A stretch of 64,000 nucleotides of DNA from Neolewinella aurantiaca (lineage in GTDB: Bacteria; Bacteroidota; Bacteroidia; Chitinophagales; Saprospiraceae), in NCBI RefSeq assembly GCF_008014675.1, contig NZ_VOXD01000024.1, positions 42,400 to 106,399 on the forward strand, written 5' to 3'. Each line of letters opens with the position of its first letter. Position 1 is the first letter of the stretch. Below the pieces are notes generated by a model. The model ran no database searches and had not been told where the DNA came from. It saw nothing but the letters and a program-made list of their open reading frames with translations. Below are positions 61,498 through 64,000 of the stretch, in pieces. Made by a program: the position numbers and the translations under genes.

Positions 61498-61917
61498 TTA
61501 CTTCCACGCGCTGCACGTAATTCCGGATTTTTTAACGAGCAAAACCTGCTTACGAACCTCTTTGCCTTTCGTGACGGAGAGTACGTAGCGGCCAGGCTTC
61601 AACTCATCCATATTCAGGTTGTAGCTGTAGCCATTGTGGTTACGTACCTGGTCGGTAAAAACCTCGCGGTTCGTTTGAAGGCTGGTAATGGAGATGGTGG
61701 TTTTGCTTTGCTCCAGATTGGCGATGAGGAGTTCCATGCCTCCTTCCACCAGTTTGCTGCGTACGATGAGTGGCTCATCGATGACCGGAATAGTTTTGGC
61801 CGTTGCGCTGTTTTCGGTGAGCGCCGGCACTATTTGCGGGGCAGCACTCAGGGGCGCGGCCGCAGGTGCAATGGAGAGGATGAAAAGAGCAAAAAGGGGA
61901 TAAATCAGGTTTTTCAT
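61498..61917 (-). CDS. Small secreted beta-rich protein
   Basis: 139 residues from ATG 61917. Signal peptide MKNLIYPLFALFILSIAPAAA. The mature domain (LLIANLEQSKTTISITSLQT...GYSYNLNMDELKPGRYVLSVTKGKEVRKQVLLVKK) looks like an Ig-like fold similar to type IX sorting tails or DUF3244. A dispersed-element copy (61852-61875) encodes the signal-peptide cleavage region (SIAPAAAPLS). Function unknown. Confidence 0.75.
   Translation of the reverse strand: MKNLIYPLFALFILSIAPAAAPLSAAPQIVPALTENSATAKTIPVIDEPLIVRSKLVEGGMELLIANLEQSKTTISITSLQTNREVFTDQVRNHNGYSYNLNMDELKPGRYVLSVTKGKEVRKQVLLVKKSGITCSAWK
61852..61875. repeat. Dispersed-element copy inside a signal-peptide coding region
   Basis: GGGGCGCGGCCGCAGGTGCA (61853-61872), translated on the minus strand as part of SIAPAAAP. 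Confidence 0.6.
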
Positions 61918-62294
61918 TATGAATGGTTTTATGGTTAAATACTTAATCGAGCCGTTTTTATTTCCGAAACTGACCGTAAACTTCCTGTTTGTTGCATACA
62001 CCTGCCGAAGCTGCGAAGCAACTTTAACGGGAGAGTAGCCGTGAAAAAAGAATGTTTAAAGGTCTAATCGAAATTTAAGCTGGGCCGTTTTCAGGCTTTG
62101 TTTAATAGACGGCGAAGGTGGGGCAGGGGTTGCAAATTTTTAGCTTTTTAAGACGAATGGGGTCTTTTGTTCGGCAGTTCGGTTGCCACAAGGCAGGCAA
62201 ATGGCCGAAGAGCTATTTATTCTGTGTGCCAAGTACGTTTGTATCTGGAGTCAGTTCCTGCTCAGGTGGGGAGCGGAGTGTCCATAGAGCCGGC
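61918..62294. other. 377-base gap, upstream of the secreted-protein gene
   Basis: A/T-rich promoter region on the left and no coding region or clear hairpin that I can support on the right. Confidence 0.5.
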
Positions 62295-62864
62295 TTATTC
62301 TCCCCAGCGGTAGCTGTCGAGTTCAAAACCGGCAAGGTCAAGCACCCGGTCCACCACCGTCCCCGCAATCTCCTCCTTGCTCTCCGCTCCAGAATAAAAG
62401 CTCGGGATGGCGGGGCAAATAATGCCTCCCGCTTCGGTGATCGTTGTCATATTACGCAGGTGGATGAGGCTGAGCGGTGTCTCACGCGGAACGACGATCA
62501 GTCGCCGCCGTTCTTTCAGGACAACGTCGGCGGCCCGGGTGATCAGGTCTTCGCTTACGCCGGTAGCCATGCGGGCCAGCAAGCCCATGCTGCAGGGGCA
62601 AACAATCATAGTGCCGTATTTCGCGGAGCCGGAGGCGAAGGGGGCGTGGAAGTTCCGCTTTTCGTAATAGTCGAAATCAGGATAGGCTGCGGCATCGAAG
62701 GGCTCCCCCAACTCCAGTTCCCAGTTGTACTTTCCGTTGTCGGTCAGCACTACACCCACGGCTTCCCACTGATCGGACAAACCGGCCAGGCGGTCGAGTA
62801 GTAGTTTGGCGTAGAGGCTGCCGGAGGAGCCGCCGATGGCAATGACGAGTTTGTACTTCTGCAT
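62295..62864 (-). CDS. UbiX-family flavin prenyltransferase
   Basis: 189 residues from ATG 62864. The FMN-binding loop is VIAIGGSSGSLYAKLLLDRL at 7-26. MIVCPCSMGLLARMATGVSEDLITRAADVVLKERRRLIVVPRETPLSLIHLRNM (about 86-139) carries the family's CPCS and RETPLS signatures. It makes prenyl-FMN, the cofactor of UbiD-type decarboxylases. No UbiD gene is in the window. It might serve menaquinone or aromatic-acid metabolism. Confidence 0.92.
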   Translation of the reverse strand: MQKYKLVIAIGGSSGSLYAKLLLDRLAGLSDQWEAVGVVLTDNGKYNWELELGEPFDAAAYPDFDYYEKRNFHAPFASGSAKYGTMIVCPCSMGLLARMATGVSEDLITRAADVVLKERRRLIVVPRETPLSLIHLRNMTTITEAGGIICPAIPSFYSGAESKEEIAGTVVDRVLDLAGFELDSYRWGE

Positions 62865-63129
62865 GGTGGTTTGAACGGTGTTCCGCAGCAATGGTTGCTA
62901 CAACGGGCGAGACTTTTTAGCGGAGTCGCACGCTCGGGTAAAGAGGTCTCGGCTATTGGCGTATTTCTTGAAAGAAGAAATAAGAGGTTACTGACGCCCA
63001 CACAAGCAAGTTGATCAGGTAGGGCCATTCAGCTGCACTGTGCTTTTGCGTAGCTCTTTGAAAGGAGTGTCCCATTTTCCGACGAGTACGGCGTATAGGC
63101 GAAAGCCTGGCCAGAGGAACAATCTCCAT

Positions 63130-63235
63130 TGGATTCCACGATCAGCCGGTGGCACAGCCTTGATTTTTTGGTTCGTTTTTTATCAAGAAAAAATGAACGG
63201 GCAAAACGGGTAGAAGCGCAGTCCTCAAGCACCGG
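63130..63235. repeat. Direct repeat, copy 1
   Basis: It begins TGGATTCCACGATCAGCCGG and contains the hairpin GTTCGTTTTTT / AAAAAATGAAC, ending near CTCAAGCACCGG. Copy 2 begins at 63566. Confidence 0.85.
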
Positions 63236-63565
63236 AGGAGGGAGGCATTCCGATAGAACCCCTACGCGCCAGTTACGAGATCAGAGGTCCCTCATCCTGC
63301 TATTCACCGGAGGTGAAGGCGGCCGGGCAAAGCTTTACTTCAATGCTCCAACTTTCGTAATTTAAAGCAAAGCACAGAGCTCCGACACTCCGCCTTCGGC
63401 CTTGGCACCGGCAGTGGAATCCGGTTTTTGAAGCCGTAAAAAATGGAAACTGTCTGAGCGTTCCCGAAGCCCCAGGATCAGCACCACAGATTTCGACGGA
63501 CTGACAAGCCAGGAAACAACCCGACCAACGCCGACGCGAGTTTTTCCATTTTAGGCTTCAGAAAC

Positions 63566-63674
63566 TGGATTCCACGATCAGCCGGTGGCACAGCCTTGAT
63601 TTTTTTGGTTCGTTTTTTTATCAAGAAAAAAATGAACGGGAAAAACGAGAGGGAACGTAGTCCTCGGGCACCGG
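63566..63674. repeat. Direct repeat, copy 2
   Basis: Near identical to copy 1 in its first 70 bases, with longer homopolymer runs (seven T and seven A instead of six) and divergence towards CTCGGGCACCGG. Confidence 0.85.
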
Positions 63675-64000
63675 TAGATAAGTTCTACTCCGATTGAGCC
63701 CGCGCTACATCCCGTCTAATCTTGCCTGCCGGCGGCCTTCTTTGTCAGGGCAAAGAAGCAAACCCCTCAGGCTGTGTCCCCGGCTGATCACTAATACGGT
63801 CACTGCTGGCCTAAAAAGCAAAAACTCGCCTCAAACTGATCCTTCGAAGTCTGGAACTGTCGGGAGTCGAAGCCCTTCGGAAATGCAGCAACTCTGTGTT
63901 GGCTCATACAACTTGCTTTTCTTAACGGCCACCAGCAACCGCATTAGTGGCCGGGGCCAAGGCCGAAGTAGCTGCGCAATGAAAATAGTCGAAGGCATCG

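Larger units (their letters stand above)
62865..64000. other. 1.1-kb non-coding, repeat-rich tail of the window
   Basis: No gene is supported. It contains the 106-bp direct repeats described next, an inverted pair (around 63424-63450 and 63540-63565), a perfect hairpin CTTCTTTG tcaggg CAAAGAAG (63737-63758), and CGGCCAC / GTGGCCG (63926-63953). A 78-codon frame at 63129-63365 lies on the direct repeat and is rejected as a gene. Confidence 0.6.

Noticed and set aside
63129..63365. 78-codon hypothetical gene in the window tail
   Set aside because: It overlies the direct repeat and has no recognisable domain, signal or promoter; similar frames in repeat DNA are usually spurious.
1..64000. tRNA, rRNA or transposase genes
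   Set aside because: I looked for TTCRANYC-type T-loops, rRNA-like conserved blocks and DDE-type transposase motifs in the gaps and found none that hold up; a covariance-model search could still reveal a missed RNA gene.

Overview
The window comes from a chromosome of a member of the Bacteroidota, most likely a Lewinella-like member of the Saprospirales. The evidence is a gliding lipoprotein GldD, a C-terminal type IX secretion sorting tail, many Bacteroidetes lipoproteins, -7 promoter elements of the form TAnnTTTG instead of -10 boxes, a near absence of strong Shine-Dalgarno sites, and GC-rich codon use. The genus is inferred from the style of the proteins, since no marker RNA is present. 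I see no rRNA or tRNA gene, transposase, phage gene or CRISPR array.

Layout, left to right. 1-6.5 kb: the end of a TspO-like membrane protein, a Gfo/Idh/MocA oxidoreductase, a Dabb lipoprotein, HtpG, a GT28-like glycosyltransferase and a DUF1206 membrane protein. 6.7-13.9 kb: a complete TetR - TolC - membrane fusion protein - RND pump efflux operon with a perfect palindromic operator candidate. 14-21 kb: RuvX (no ATG start), peptide deformylase, DUF2461, an ABC exporter, a MITE-like inverted-repeat element and a 954-residue membrane-anchored DEAH-type helicase. 21-31 kb: an ATP-grasp ligase, an M23 peptidase, a second ABC exporter, DUF2059, RfaE2-type heptose-phosphate adenylyltransferase, a lipoprotein, Nif3, a coiled-coil zinc-ribbon protein and a saccharopine dehydrogenase-like enzyme. 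31-38.5 kb: a polysaccharide flippase-like protein and a methyltransferase that look more A/T-rich than their surroundings, a c-type-haem/VCBS lipoprotein, an acyl-CoA dehydrogenase, an 850-bp composite satellite array and DUF2911. 38.7-48 kb: a 1780-residue secreted phytase-like/5'-nucleotidase protein with a type IX tail, two esterases, DUF1572 and a SAM hydrolase. 48-56 kb: an outer-membrane barrel, a coiled-coil protein, an ECF sigma/anti-sigma pair, SRPBCC, a secreted unknown, DksA-like, LspA and two ArsR paralogues. 56-64 kb: a candidate small transcript, a TPR-like protein, SecG, ClpB with an unusual charged tail, GldD, a secreted protein, a UbiX-like enzyme and 1.1 kb of repeat-rich non-coding DNA.

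Most genes are housekeeping. The striking part of the window is its repeat landscape. (a) About 16 copies of a roughly 20-bp element, GGCGCRRMCGCAGGTGCAA, lie between genes and inside genes, twice as inverted pairs. (b) Several heptanucleotide arrays occur: a composite 88-bp satellite, nine TCTGCAC units just before a start codon, degenerate inverted arrays around promoters, and CCAACGAACC units that enter coding sequence. (c) Three terminators share one stem sequence. (d) The last kilobase holds a 106-bp direct repeat with hairpins. Other points of interest are a promoter / 19-codon ORF / terminator unit at 56.0 kb, the membrane-tethered helicase with its palindromic upstream site, and two genes whose conserved N-terminus extends upstream of any ATG, GTG or TTG.
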